From NCBI RefSeq assembly GCF_900103665.1, contig NZ_FNGY01000013.1, positions 184,944 through 248,943 of the forward strand: DNA of 64,000 bases, in the 5' to 3' direction. The position numbers and the translations under genes are program-made. Source of the stretch: Pedobacter steynii. GTDB lineage: Bacteria > Bacteroidota > Bacteroidia > Sphingobacteriales > Sphingobacteriaceae. Position 1 is the first letter of the stretch, and every line of letters begins with the position of its first letter. Of the stretch, positions 19,201-27,587 are shown in pieces. Below the pieces are notes generated by a model. That model was not told where the DNA came from. It saw only the letters and a list, made by a program, of their open reading frames with translations, and did no database searches.

Positions 19201-22200
19201 TAGTAATGTAGTTCAGACTGCGATTACAGATGTGGTGCCTGCAAACGTTAAAAATGTAAGCTGGACTTCTGCTAAAACCGGAACCGCAAACATTACAGCT
19301 GGGGCAACGGGAACGAACAATAACAATGTCAGCCTTATGGTTGATATCCCTGCAGGTGCAGGAAATGAGGTGACCATCACTATAAAAGGAACCATTGATC
19401 CGGGATTTGCCGGACAACTGATCAATAATGCGGTAGCTACACCTGCAGAAGCTGGTAATACACCGGTAACATCAGAAAATGTAACCACCAATGTACTGAA
19501 CAAATCAAGCTTAACGATTGTAAAATCCGGACCTTCAATCGTTGACGCGGGAGGAACGGTACAATACAGTATTGATGTGAACAATGCGGGACCTAGTAAC
19601 GCGGTTGCTTCGGTCATCACTGACCAGGTTCCTGCGGGCTTAACCAATGTTCGCTGGACAACAGCGACAACTCCAGGGGTTACAGTTACTGCCGGAGCAA
19701 CGGGAACGAATAATAACTCAGTTTCGGTAACGGCTAATCTCCTTGCCGGTACTGGCAAATTAACGATTACCATCATCGGCGATGTTCCGGCAAACAGTGC
19801 AGTGGGTAACCTGTTGAATTCAGCAGTAGTGACCCCGGCAGAACCGGGTAATCCACCGGTGACTTCCAATCAGGTGACTACAGCGATTGTTAAAAATGTA
19901 AACCTGAGTTTAACCAAGTCCGGCCCTGCAACTTTAAACGCAGGAGAGGCGATTACCTATACGCTGGCGATTAAGAATACAGGTCCTTCGAATGCAACGG
20001 CAGCAAGGCTTACAGATGTGGTTCCTGCGGATATCAAGGTGGTATCCTGGACGAGCACAGTGGCCGGGGGTACAGTGATCAGCAGCGGTAGTACCGGAAC
20101 AGGAAATAACCTTGATTTAATTGCAGATATTCCTGCAAACGGAACGCTTCTGGTTAACGTAAAAGGTACAGTAGATCCATTGTTTGCAGGTACACTAACC
20201 AATACTGCGACATTAACACCGACTGAAGCCGGAGAGACACCAATTAATGCGGTGGCTACCACAACAGTTAAAAAATTAACGAAATTACAGATTACTAAAA
20301 CCGGGGCAGCAAATGCCGTAGCCGGTCAGCTGATGACTTATCAGATCAAGGTTTCTAATGCAGGTCCAAGTACTGCAATTGCAGCCCTGATTACAGATGC
20401 GATTCCGGTTCAACTGGAAGAAGTTAGCTGGACAACGGAAGTAACCGGCGGATCGATGATCACGGAAGGTGCAGTCGGAACAGGTAATGCTTTAAGTGTA
20501 AAAGCAAATATTCCGGCAGGGCAACAACATGAAATCACGATTAATGTGAGCGCTAAAGTTGCTGCGTCTTATGCAGGAACAATCAGCAATATTGCGACGG
20601 TGACACCTGCTGATCCGGACAATCCGCCAGTGGTTACCCCACCAGTAGAAACGGTGGTTGTTCAGCGTCCTGTGATTGTACTGAGTAAAACCGGTCCCGC
20701 TACAGCCACTGCTGGTGGAGCGATCAGCTACACCATTGAAGCCAATAATACCGGACTGAGTGATGCCACTAACCTGGTAATTACTGATGCAGTGCCTGCA
20801 AACATTAAAAATGTAAGCTGGACTGCTGCTATTTCTGGTAACAGTTCAATTAACGGACTGAATCAGGGTTCAGGTAATGCCATCAGTCTGAATGGCAATA
20901 TCCCTGCAGGAGCGAATAATAAGATTGCAATTACGGTGAATGGAACGGTAGATCCTGCTTTTGCCGGAACATTAAGCAATACGGCTACAGCTACACCTGC
21001 CGAGCCAGGTAATCCGCCAGTGATTACACCTCCTGTGACCACGACAGTGACACAGTCGCCGGTAATTGTGGTCAATAAAACCGGCCCTGCTACAGCAGTC
21101 GCCGGTGGAACGATCAGCTATGTGATCGAAGTAAGTAATACCGGCCTGAGTGATGCTAAAAATCTTGCCATCTCAGATGTACTTGATCCGGCAATTTTCG
21201 GAGCCAGCTGGACAGCCAGCACTTCGGGAAGTAGTACGATCAATGGCGCAGCCACAGGATCAGGAAATGTCCTGCTGAATGGTAACATCCCTGCAGGTGC
21301 CGGTAATAAGATCAGCATCACAGTTAACGGAAAAATAAGTCCTGATTTTGCAGGTAAGATCATCAATACTGTTACCGGAACACCATCAGAACCTGGTAAT
21401 CCTCCAGTGGTTAGTCCTCCGGTGGAGACTAATGTAAATAAGGAACCGGTAATTGTGGTAACCAAAACCGGACAGTCGACTGCCATAGCGGGAGGAGAGG
21501 TGATCTATACGATCGTCGTTGTGAACAATGGTTTGAGTAATGCATCAGGTACTGCTATTGTAGATGACGTTCCTGCAGAACTGATCAATGTGAGCTGGAC
21601 TGCAGTCAGGTCTAATGATGCAACAGTAATTACAGGAGCATCAGGTTCAGGAAATCAGGTTCGTGTAACCGGAGATTTACCTGCCGGAAATTCAAATAAT
21701 AAAATTACGATTACGGTAAAAGGAACGGTTAATCCAGGATTTTCAGGGAAGATCAATAACGTGGCCACTGCCTCAGTCCCTGGGATCAATATTCCGAATG
21801 TGGTGACTCCTCCTGTGGAAACAGAGGTAGGATCTAAACCAGGAATTATCCTTCGTAAAGACGGGCCTTCCACTGCGGTTGCAGGATCGGAAATTACCTA
21901 TACGATTACAGCGGGAAATACAGGATTAAGTAATGCACAGAACCTTTTAATTTCAGATGGTATTCCTACTCAGCTAAGTAATGTCAGCTGGACGTCGAAC
22001 ATCACGGGAGCAGCCGTTGTAAACAGCGGGGCAAGCGGAACAGGAAATGTCATTCAGTTAAACGGTAACATTCCTGCCGGTATAGCCAATACGATTGTGA
22101 TTACGGTTAAAGGAACTATTGATCCTTCATTTAATGGAAACTTAACCAACAAAGCAATCGCGAGTCCATCAGAACCTGGTATTGTTCCGGTGGAAGCAAC

Positions 22201-25200
22201 CAGTACGGCAGTGGTAAGTAAAACACCTGTTTTAGCGATTGCTAAAAACGGACCTGCCACGATTTCTGCCGGTCAGGACATTACGTATACCATTAATGTC
22301 AGCAATACCGGAACAGCAAATGCAGATAACGCTTCGGTGATTGATCAGATCCCTGTAAACATCACCGGCGTCAGTTGGATTGCGACTGTAAACGGAGCGG
22401 TAAGTGTGCTGAGTGGTGCGGCAGGAAATGGCAATAACCTTTCTGTCAATGTGAATGTTCCTGCGGGTGCAGCGAATACGATTCTGATCACAGTGAAAGG
22501 AAAGGTAAGTCCATCTGCAACGGCAGATCTGGTGAATAAAGCAACTGTAACGCCTGCAGAGCCAGGTACAGTGCCGGTGAGTTCTTCGGTAACAACGACT
22601 TTAAAACAGGAACCTTCAGTGAGCCTGGTAAAAAGCGGGCCGTCACAGATCTCCGCAGGTCAGACGGTAACTTATACGTTAATCGCAGGAAATAACGGAC
22701 CATCGGATGCACGGAATTTATCGGTCACCGACCCTGTTCCAGCTGGATTAACCGATGTAAACTGGGCTGCAACTGTTGAGGGATCGGCAACGATCATCAG
22801 TGGTGCTACGGGCTCAGGCAATGCCGTTTCTGTAAAAGGAGACATTAATGCCGGCCCGGGTAACCGTATCCTGATCACCATTACAGGAAAGGTTCCGGGA
22901 TCAGCACCTGCGGGAGTGCTGACGAATACGGCCACTGCAACACCTTCAGAACCAGGTATCCCTGTGGTACCTTCAAATACCATAACCACTACAATAGATC
23001 ATAAATTAAACATCAGGGCAGTGAAGTCTGCGCCGACAGCTATTGCTGCCGGAGAAGGCATCAGTTATACCTTAGAAGTATTTAATGATGGCCCTGCCGA
23101 TGCGGCGAATCTGGCCATCAACGATGCGATCCCTGCGGGAATCCTCAATGTGAGCTGGACAACCGGCATGTCGGGTACTGCCAGCATTGTGGCAAATGGA
23201 ACCGGTAGCGGTACCACCATAAATCCGAGGGTGAATATCCCTGCGGGTGCCGGGAATTCCGTGACGGTATTCATCAAAGGAACAGTAGACCCTGGTTATA
23301 CTGGTACAACATTGAAAAACAGTTTTACAGCGACTCCGTCTGAACCTGGTAATCCTCCGGTAACCTCCGATGAGGTGGTCACCAATGTGGTTAAAACTGC
23401 AGACCTGCAGATTCAGAAAACAGGACCTTCGACATTGGTTGCAGGTTCGGCCATCAGTTATACCATTAATGTGAAAAATGCAGGCCCAAGTAATGCAGGG
23501 ACTGTAAATATTGCAGATGTTATTCCTGTGGGAGTAAGCAATGTAAACTGGACAGCTACTGCGTTGAACGGTGCCGTTATTGCAGGAGCAAGTACCGGTA
23601 CAGGTAATATCAATGTAAATGCATCGATTCCTGCAGGGAATGCTGAGGTACAGATCCTGCTAACCGGAACTGTTGATGCAGCATACACAGGCACAAGTCT
23701 GGTGAATACGGCTACCGCAACACCTGGAGCCGGAATTACAGACCCTACACCTGCAACAAGCACCGTAACCACTGCAATTACAAGGGTAGCGAATGTGAGG
23801 ATCACGAAATCAGGGCCTGCCGATATTGCAGTAGGCGAAATGATGACCTATAACCTTCGCATTGTAAACGATGGGCCAAGTGATGCAACAGGTGTAATGA
23901 TTAAAGATGCGATCCCTGGTAACCTCGAAGCGGGAGCAACCTGGACAGCAACGCTGACCGGTGGTGCAACGCTGAGTGCAGCCAACGGAACGGGTGATCT
24001 GGACATCACAGGTAGTATCCCTGCCGGAACAGGTGTCATCAATATCAGTATCAGCGCAAAAGTAAAAGCAAGCAATCCGGATAAAGCGACGTTTACAAAT
24101 ACAGCAACGGCTTTCTTCCCTGTGGGAAGTCTGGTTACAGATCCTGATCTGAGCTCTAATACCAGTACCGTACCGACCATAATTAACAACGATCCGGTAC
24201 TTCGGGTATCAAAAGGCGGACCTTCAACGGTCAATATCGGCGATCCAATCAATTATACGATTGTGGTAAGAAATGGTGGAGCTGGTAACATTACCAATGC
24301 TGATATTTCTGATCCGGTACCAAATGACGTAGCGGTAAGCAGCTGGACAGTGACCCAAACGGGTGGTGCAACGATTACCGGAGCGCTTTCCGGTACGGGT
24401 AATAATATCCTGACCAAAGCTGATATCCCGGCAGATGGCAATCCAAATACAGCGATCACGATTAATGTGACAGGAACGGTAAAAACAAGCGCTAGCGCTA
24501 CGTTTACAAACACCGTGACCGTTACAGCGAATGGGGTGAGAACCAGTTCAGTGGTGACTGCCGTAAATCAGTCTACCGATCTTAAAATAGAAAAAACAGG
24601 ACCTCAGGCGGTGAATTCAGGAGCTGGTATTGCTTACACGATCAAGGTGAGTAACCTGGGTCCGATAGCTGTTGCAGGACTGACCATTGCTGACAATGTG
24701 CCTGTGGAAATCGGACAGACCAACTGGACAGCTCAGGCCTTTGGAGCAGCAACACTGACCGGTACGACAACCGGCTCGTCAAATGCGATATTGACACAGG
24801 CGAATGTTCCGGTAGGTGCGGCCAACTATATTCTGATCAATGTGAATGGCGTGGTCAATGCCAATACACCTTCGGGCAATATCAGCAATGTGGCCAGTGT
24901 AACCCCGCCAAATGGTGTTGCCGATTTTAACATGACCAACAATACCAGTCAGGTAAATACGCAGATCAGTTCTGTATCCGGATTGAGCATCAGCAAATCA
25001 GGACCTCCAAGCGGAGTTTCGGGCTCTGCGATTACGTATACGATAAAAGTGAAAAACAGCGGGCCAAGTAATGCCAACCAGGCACAGATTAAAGATGTGG
25101 TACCGGCAGGGGTGACTGCTGTTAGCTGGACTGCGACTGCAGCAGGTACTGCGACGATCAATTCAGGAGCTGCCGGAAATGGAAATACAGTTGCTGTTTC

Positions 25201-27565
25201 TGCAAATATTCCTGCAGGTGCAGCCAACGAAATCAACATCACAGTTAACGGAACAATAGATCCAGGATTTAGTGGCCAGCTGTTAAATAACGCAACAGTT
25301 AGCCCGTCAGAACCAGGTAATCCTCCGGTAACCTCAGCAGATGTGACGACCACAGTAAGCAATAAATCAAGTGTGCGCATTGTGAAATCGGGACCAACAA
25401 GTATTGAAGCGGGTAAAACCGTCAATTATACCCTTGCCATCAGCAATGCAGGTCCTGGGAATGCAATGAATGTGGATATCGCCGATGCGGTTCCTGCACT
25501 GTTAACCGGCGTTAGCTGGACGGCAACGGTCAATTCTGGCGCGGTGATCAGGTCGGGTGCAACAGGTACCGGAAATGCAGTTGCCCTTAAAGTTGACCTT
25601 CCTGCCGGAACTGGTGCAGTAACGGTAAATATTACAGGATTGATTCCTGCGAACGCTGCAAACGGAAGCATCAGCAATACCGCTACAGCAACTCCGGTTG
25701 AACCAGGAAATCCTGCAGTCCCTTCCAACACGGTGACTACAGCTATTGTCAACAATGCGAGTTTAAGCCTGGTTAAAAGTGGCCCTGCTACGCTAAAATC
25801 AGGAGAGACAATCAGCTATACGCTGAGTGTTAGCAATACCGGACCATCAGACGCCATGGGTGTCAAAGTTAAAGATGTTGTTCCGGCCCAGGTAACTGGT
25901 GTTACCTGGACCAGCACAGTTGCCAATGGCGCAACCATTAGCTCCGGTGCAAATGGTGCAGTGAATAACGTAGACCTGACTGTAGATCTGCCAGCGAACG
26001 GTAGTATCCTCGTGACGATCACCGGTAAGGTAAATCCAACTTTTGCAGGAGTCATCCTCAATAAAGCGGCACTTACCCCGGCAGATCCTGCTAAACCAGT
26101 GATCAATTCGGAAGTGAGTACTACAGTGACCAATATCTCTGGTTTAAAAATCAGTAAAACCGGTCCGGCAACAATTGCGGCAGGCCAGGTGATGAAATAC
26201 CAGATTAAAGTCAACAATATCGGGCCTGGTACGGCACAGAATGCGGTCATCACCGATGCCATCCCTGTTAAATTAACAGGAGTAACCTGGACGGCTGTAG
26301 CTGCTGGAAATGCGACCATCTCCAGCGGACAAACCGGATCAGGAAATAACCTGAGTGTAACGGCAACCGTCCCATCGGGATCGAATGATGTCATTACGAT
26401 AGACATTACCGGAACGGTTGATGCCTCTTTTGCAGGTAAATTAAGTAATACGGCAACGGTTACGCCAATAGAACCAGGAAATCCACCAGTGGTGACGCCA
26501 CCGGTAGAAACTGAGACTACGCTGAAACCAGGAATTACCATTGTTAAAACAGGTCCTGACAAGATCAGTGCAGGTGCGCCGATTACTTATGTAATCACGG
26601 CAGGGAACACCGGATTTAGCAATGCAAAAGACCTGGTGATCACCGATAATGTGCCTTCACAAATCAAAAATGTGAGCTGGACAACCGCAGTTTCAGGAAC
26701 AGCTGCGGTAACCTCGGGTGCTACAGGATCAGGAAATGCAGTGGTTGTAAAAGGAGACATTGCCGCTGGTGCAGCAAATAAAGTGGTCATCACGATTACA
26801 GGTACGGTTGATCCTGGCTATACCGGTCAGCTGAGTAATATAGCAACAGGTACACCTGCTGAACCAGGCATTCCTCCAGTGGTTACCCCTCCGGTGACGA
26901 CGGAAGTCAGCAAAACACCGGCGTTTGCCATCACTAAAACCGGCCCTGCGCAGTTGAAATCAGGTGAGTTAATTACTTATGTGGTTGAGGTGAGCAATAC
27001 TTCTTTCAGCAACGCAGATAATATGGTGATCGCCGATTTGATCAGCAGTGATATCCAGAATGTAAAATGGACAACTGCGATTACCGGAACCGCGAAAATC
27101 ATATCCGGAGGAACCGGAAGCAGCAGTAATGTAAGCGTCACAGCTGACCTTCCAGCAGGTGCGGGAAATAAAGTGATCCTGACGATTACCGGTAACATTT
27201 CCAAATCATTTACCGGAAGGATAGACAATACGGCCAGGGCATTCTCGGGAGCAGGTACGGTGGAAGTTAGCAGTAATACCGTTTCTACAACAGTAGACAA
27301 TGCAGACTTTATTATTCCTAATATCATCACTCCAAATGGGGATGGCAGCAATGATACCTTCAAAATCAAGGGACTGGAAAACTACCCTGGAACTCAGGTG
27401 ACGATCTTCAACAGATGGGGTAATGAAGTTTACCGTTCTGCCAATTACCAGAACGATTGGGATGGTAGCCAGCTGAATGAAGGGACTTATTATTACCTGA
27501 TCCTCAGGAAAGAGAAATCGGGAAGTACAACGGCGTTTAAAGGATGGATGTTTATAAAAAGGTAA
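10211..27565 (+). CDS. Giant T9SS-secreted surface protein with 39 DUF11-like repeats
   Basis: This protein of about 5,784 residues is a probable cell-surface fibrillar adhesin. A long signal sequence ends at SSTVSA before QVQ (residue 50). Residues ~52-280 resemble the CshA-type non-repetitive adhesin domain (YKNNIYWLNFTGLDLAAGQS). Two GEVED-like domains follow (~325-460 and ~462-630), each with GW[IV]DFN[RK]NGTFEASEG and GEVEDY. Residues ~632-5697 hold 39 DUF11-like repeats of about 130 residues. The end (~5698-5784) is a type B gliding-type sorting domain: IIPNIITPNGDGSNDTFKI, VTIFNRWGNEVY, NDWDG, GTYYYLI. I saw only two cysteines, both before the repeats. The ATG at 10211 is preferred to TTG at 10202. 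PorP/SprF and OmpA genes follow, its likely secretion partners. Ligand unknown. Confidence 0.93.
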   Translation: MKKNFYSKQFLNSVISLYDAISSFAKKQMQVFSVLFALFFMFSFSSTVSAQVQATGGTGLYKNNIYWLNFTGLDLAAGQSKTFTFTVNGTVITAIVDNVAFSSGGAGARLRPYRSGGWQGDRLDRLYNIGGTGTSNTLVNSITTVPDGADATFRIRAYATTGTSPADIGLVFGNGEDDSPTEFTQGTTDGTNWKLLERIITSTTLSRSMTFSNSDKTVRLNCNQNAALLYTDKASTSLLSPLTINCSVQADGLTGMALGLMTYTEASDAPLSYGSPIHTLTPTITGGGNPTPGINNTVSLSTPEQITPGTVTKPATPRLGAISGDFDPAVFTALGTNADADNLNGENDEDGIASFPRLRVNATTYSVTAAVGNTTGLPVNLVGWIDFNRNGTFEASEGQQVSVANGATTATLTWTGLSGLVAGQTYARFRISNTIAAVLTTGTPGSVISNGEVEDYTLQILPLDFGDAPNSYGTRLVNDGPRHALDSRLRIGATTDGELDGQPVAAGANANGTNGDGLDEDAFTTLPALREGATSYSMTVPVSNTTGVAARMVGWVDFNKNGTFEASEGVLVSVPNNATSVVLNWTGVSNLIAGLTYARLRLTTDAISTATTGGAMTDGEVEDYSVMIERTYDLGLLKTSNPTTVNAGQALTYTITLTNNGPSAMLAADVIKVIDNLPAGFTATTFTPAQGTYTSSTGDWTGLTLTTGQSTTLTIAGTVAGNVTSALTNTVTVTNPPGITDLVPGNNTATVVTNVNRVIDFEVTKISTPNPVAAGTTLTYTVTLKNNGPSSLLIADIVKVVDVLPAGFTATSFTAANGSYTSASGNWTGLTLASGQSTTLTIVGTVGAAVTSSLTNTVTVTAPAGITDPVPGNNTATDINVVQAKPVLAITKLGAANVTAGNTATYTLTVTNTGTSNAVNADISDAVPATLTNVSWTSSVAGTAAVTTGATGNGNTVNLKANIPAGTGNTVTVTITGTVNPAATGTISNTGTATPAEPNGTGSSSTVSSNVTSTSGVVIVKTGPSTAIAGNVISYQIEVSNNGPSNATGIVVTDPVPANLTNVSWTTQIAGTATITAGSTGSSSSVSVTANIAAGAANKVTITVTGTINPAFAGNITNVATATPKESGSTPVSSQVTTAVTKQPVFTVTKTGPATANAGDPIAYVITVKNTGPSNSLNTVITDAIPASISNVSWTSAVTGGTAVINSGASGSGNTLSLNANFNVNSTIQISVSGTINSNATGTITNSATTTPAEAGVTPTTSTPVNTVLSAKSGLTILKTAPATADAGTAISYTITVGNTGPSNAIAANIKDVIPAEIQGITWTSSVTGNATITSGGAGSGNNLQTVANIPAGTGNKVVLTINGTISPAFSGNSANTASVTATEPGSLSPTSTATTTVSRLPELSATKNGPSNVIAGDVIVYKIVVSNTGTGDAIGATIRDAVPAKIGNVTWVVSKTGTASFVGNASNTGNNINFTGSIPAGAGNTIVIDVTGTVLPSATGNFSNMAIAIPTEPVPSVNSNTVVTTISNQSGLVMLKNGPSTAQAGTAISYTLKITNNGLSDAMNASITDIVPAEITGVTWSSTVQGTATLIGTGTGTGNSVSLNGNIPTGAANAILVTINGTVNPSFSGSISNTGTADPSEVGSPSSSSTVTTQVSRTPVLTITKTGPATLNAGQNISYTIEVTNTSVADAKALVISDAVPAEIGNVSWTASTAGSAGLIGTGTGTENAISITGNLPAGAANKITVTVTGTLAASFNGSLSNTATATPAEPGTTPKSATSTTQISRKPILTIVKAGPVTITAGQQITYTVTVSNTGTSNAVAVAITDVIPASIKGVSWASAVSGSALVNTGATGSGNNLAVSADIPAGAANKVTLTIRGTVDPAFSGSIANTATATPSEAGTTPVTSTTTATASRIPEVSITKTGPATRISGQNISYTITVNNFSSSDAKALVIADQVPASITGVTWSAVVSGTAVVNGTPNGTGNAISITGDLPAGSGNTITITVNGTVSPGFNGNITNTVTATPAEPGTVAKTATSTATVSKIPTLSIQKTGPATISAGQQINYTLTVNNTGTANADNAVITDVVPAGISNVTWTATPEAGAAIVGTATGTGNNITVNANIPAGTANVVKVNIQGTVSASATGTLSNTGTVTPAEAGTTPASSTVTTTLQSTPGITLTKSGPSQISAGQTVTYTVIAGNSGPSDATNLSISDIAPAPLTNVSWTAVAEGTASVTAGAGGTNNNNVLVKGNIAAGAGNRILITISGQVPSATTATSFANTATATPSEPGIAPVNSNTITTTINKKVNISAVKSATAALSAGENITYTLEVKNSGPSDALNLAITDQLPAGILNISWTTSATGTASVISGGTGSGAALSLNANIPAGTGNVILVTVTGKVDPSFTGTELVNVFQVTPSEPGNPAVTSNTTTTLISRKADLQIQKTGPATIIAGRAINYTITVTNAGPSRATNVSIADAVPAGITGVTWTASVQNGADINGAASGSGNAIAIPATLATGSTVTISISGTVAASFTGTSLVNTATATPGPGITDPTPATSTVTTTVSRVANVRIIKTGPANVVAGDAIVYTLRILNDGPSNAPGVVVLDALNALVKDATWTATGLNGAAVSTMNGAGNVNFTADIPAGTGEVNVVITGTLDPAAPQTTFNNTATANFPPGSPVTDPDLSSNTSTVPTKVVQQTDLLVSKSGPSTINIGDRIDYTIQIKNGGLSNITNASITDIVPNSVDVTNWTVTPSNGATVAGSANMLSGTGNSIVTTGDIPATVSGTIPALILIRITGTVKTTADAMFTNEVVVVANGEERSAVVTAVNQSTDIYVEKSGPQSVIAGSAITYQLKIGNDGPVNITGLAIADNIPADIKNVSWTSTIFGNASLTGATQGTTGNIATTANIEAGTGNYILIDVKGTVDAATAGKNITNTVTATLPAGKSDFNMANNSSSVITEIISKSGLSVRKMGPSDAVSGAEITYTVIVANAGPSNVVQTAITDVVPANVKNVSWTSAKTGTANITAGATGTNNNNVSLMVDIPAGAGNEVTITIKGTIDPGFAGQLINNAVATPAEAGNTPVTSENVTTNVLNKSSLTIVKSGPSIVDAGGTVQYSIDVNNAGPSNAVASVITDQVPAGLTNVRWTTATTPGVTVTAGATGTNNNSVSVTANLLAGTGKLTITIIGDVPANSAVGNLLNSAVVTPAEPGNPPVTSNQVTTAIVKNVNLSLTKSGPATLNAGEAITYTLAIKNTGPSNATAARLTDVVPADIKVVSWTSTVAGGTVISSGSTGTGNNLDLIADIPANGTLLVNVKGTVDPLFAGTLTNTATLTPTEAGETPINAVATTTVKKLTKLQITKTGAANAVAGQLMTYQIKVSNAGPSTAIAALITDAIPVQLEEVSWTTEVTGGSMITEGAVGTGNALSVKANIPAGQQHEITINVSAKVAASYAGTISNIATVTPADPDNPPVVTPPVETVVVQRPVIVLSKTGPATATAGGAISYTIEANNTGLSDATNLVITDAVPANIKNVSWTAAISGNSSINGLNQGSGNAISLNGNIPAGANNKIAITVNGTVDPAFAGTLSNTATATPAEPGNPPVITPPVTTTVTQSPVIVVNKTGPATAVAGGTISYVIEVSNTGLSDAKNLAISDVLDPAIFGASWTASTSGSSTINGAATGSGNVLLNGNIPAGAGNKISITVNGKISPDFAGKIINTVTGTPSEPGNPPVVSPPVETNVNKEPVIVVTKTGQSTAIAGGEVIYTIVVVNNGLSNASGTAIVDDVPAELINVSWTAVRSNDATVITGASGSGNQVRVTGDLPAGNSNNKITITVKGTVNPGFSGKINNVATASVPGINIPNVVTPPVETEVGSKPGIILRKDGPSTAVAGSEITYTITAGNTGLSNAQNLLISDGIPTQLSNVSWTSNITGAAVVNSGASGTGNVIQLNGNIPAGIANTIVITVKGTIDPSFNGNLTNKAIASPSEPGIVPVEATSTAVVSKTPVLAIAKNGPATISAGQDITYTINVSNTGTANADNASVIDQIPVNITGVSWIATVNGAVSVLSGAAGNGNNLSVNVNVPAGAANTILITVKGKVSPSATADLVNKATVTPAEPGTVPVSSSVTTTLKQEPSVSLVKSGPSQISAGQTVTYTLIAGNNGPSDARNLSVTDPVPAGLTDVNWAATVEGSATIISGATGSGNAVSVKGDINAGPGNRILITITGKVPGSAPAGVLTNTATATPSEPGIPVVPSNTITTTIDHKLNIRAVKSAPTAIAAGEGISYTLEVFNDGPADAANLAINDAIPAGILNVSWTTGMSGTASIVANGTGSGTTINPRVNIPAGAGNSVTVFIKGTVDPGYTGTTLKNSFTATPSEPGNPPVTSDEVVTNVVKTADLQIQKTGPSTLVAGSAISYTINVKNAGPSNAGTVNIADVIPVGVSNVNWTATALNGAVIAGASTGTGNINVNASIPAGNAEVQILLTGTVDAAYTGTSLVNTATATPGAGITDPTPATSTVTTAITRVANVRITKSGPADIAVGEMMTYNLRIVNDGPSDATGVMIKDAIPGNLEAGATWTATLTGGATLSAANGTGDLDITGSIPAGTGVINISISAKVKASNPDKATFTNTATAFFPVGSLVTDPDLSSNTSTVPTIINNDPVLRVSKGGPSTVNIGDPINYTIVVRNGGAGNITNADISDPVPNDVAVSSWTVTQTGGATITGALSGTGNNILTKADIPADGNPNTAITINVTGTVKTSASATFTNTVTVTANGVRTSSVVTAVNQSTDLKIEKTGPQAVNSGAGIAYTIKVSNLGPIAVAGLTIADNVPVEIGQTNWTAQAFGAATLTGTTTGSSNAILTQANVPVGAANYILINVNGVVNANTPSGNISNVASVTPPNGVADFNMTNNTSQVNTQISSVSGLSISKSGPPSGVSGSAITYTIKVKNSGPSNANQAQIKDVVPAGVTAVSWTATAAGTATINSGAAGNGNTVAVSANIPAGAANEINITVNGTIDPGFSGQLLNNATVSPSEPGNPPVTSADVTTTVSNKSSVRIVKSGPTSIEAGKTVNYTLAISNAGPGNAMNVDIADAVPALLTGVSWTATVNSGAVIRSGATGTGNAVALKVDLPAGTGAVTVNITGLIPANAANGSISNTATATPVEPGNPAVPSNTVTTAIVNNASLSLVKSGPATLKSGETISYTLSVSNTGPSDAMGVKVKDVVPAQVTGVTWTSTVANGATISSGANGAVNNVDLTVDLPANGSILVTITGKVNPTFAGVILNKAALTPADPAKPVINSEVSTTVTNISGLKISKTGPATIAAGQVMKYQIKVNNIGPGTAQNAVITDAIPVKLTGVTWTAVAAGNATISSGQTGSGNNLSVTATVPSGSNDVITIDITGTVDASFAGKLSNTATVTPIEPGNPPVVTPPVETETTLKPGITIVKTGPDKISAGAPITYVITAGNTGFSNAKDLVITDNVPSQIKNVSWTTAVSGTAAVTSGATGSGNAVVVKGDIAAGAANKVVITITGTVDPGYTGQLSNIATGTPAEPGIPPVVTPPVTTEVSKTPAFAITKTGPAQLKSGELITYVVEVSNTSFSNADNMVIADLISSDIQNVKWTTAITGTAKIISGGTGSSSNVSVTADLPAGAGNKVILTITGNISKSFTGRIDNTARAFSGAGTVEVSSNTVSTTVDNADFIIPNIITPNGDGSNDTFKIKGLENYPGTQVTIFNRWGNEVYRSANYQNDWDGSQLNEGTYYYLILRKEKSGSTTAFKGWMFIKR
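16349..21058 (+). repeat. Higher-order block A: repeats 12-23 of the giant protein
   Basis: These twelve repeats correspond one-to-one and in order with repeats 27-38 (22226-26917). Examples are GPSQISAGQTVTYT in repeats 13 and 28, ADLQIQKTGP in 15 and 30, ITDPTPATSTVTT before 16 and 31, TDPDLSSNTSTVPT before 17 and 32, and VVTAVNQSTD before 18 and 33. The offset is 5877 bases at the first pair and 5859 at the last. Confidence 0.85.
22226..26917 (+). repeat. Higher-order block B: repeats 27-38, diverged copy of block A
   Basis: This is the second member of the duplicated block. Unit lengths vary in step with block A (for example 129, about 131, 131, 130 residues at the start and 127, 130, 130 at the end). 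Repeat 39 also resembles repeat 24 in having an irregular motif in place of DxVP, which suggests the duplicated unit was 15 repeats long, with the second copy now 13 repeats. Confidence 0.82.
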
Positions 27566-27587
27566 TACAAATTAAGACAGAAGACAC

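Larger units (their letters stand above)
12104..27301 (+). repeat. 39 tandem DUF11-like repeats (coding)
   Basis: Repeat starts read from the sequence include 12104, 12485, 12866, 13253, 13640, 14027, 14414, 14801, 15188, 15575, 15962, 16349, 16736, 17132, 17525, 17915, 18314, 18710, 19112, 19505, 19898, 20279, 20669, 21059, 21446, 21839, 22226, 22613, 23006, 23399, 23789, 24194, 24575, 24977, 25367, 25757, 26138, 26528 and 26918. The period is mostly 387-405 bases. A typical unit opens as xxIxKTGPATxxAGxxIxYT, continues NTGxSxAxNxxIxDxVP and then VSW, and ends NTATxTPxEPG. The first two units (12104, 12485) are a different subtype with DVLPAGFTAT and GNNTAT endings. Confidence 0.9.

Noticed and set aside
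11041..27369. Many long minus-strand open frames of 65-248 codons opposite the giant gene (for example 19213-19869 and 25816-26562)
   Set aside because: They are repetitive, Val/Pro/Ala/Leu-rich mirror images of the DUF11 repeats and recur at the repeat period. They arise from the codon composition of the repeats, not from real genes.
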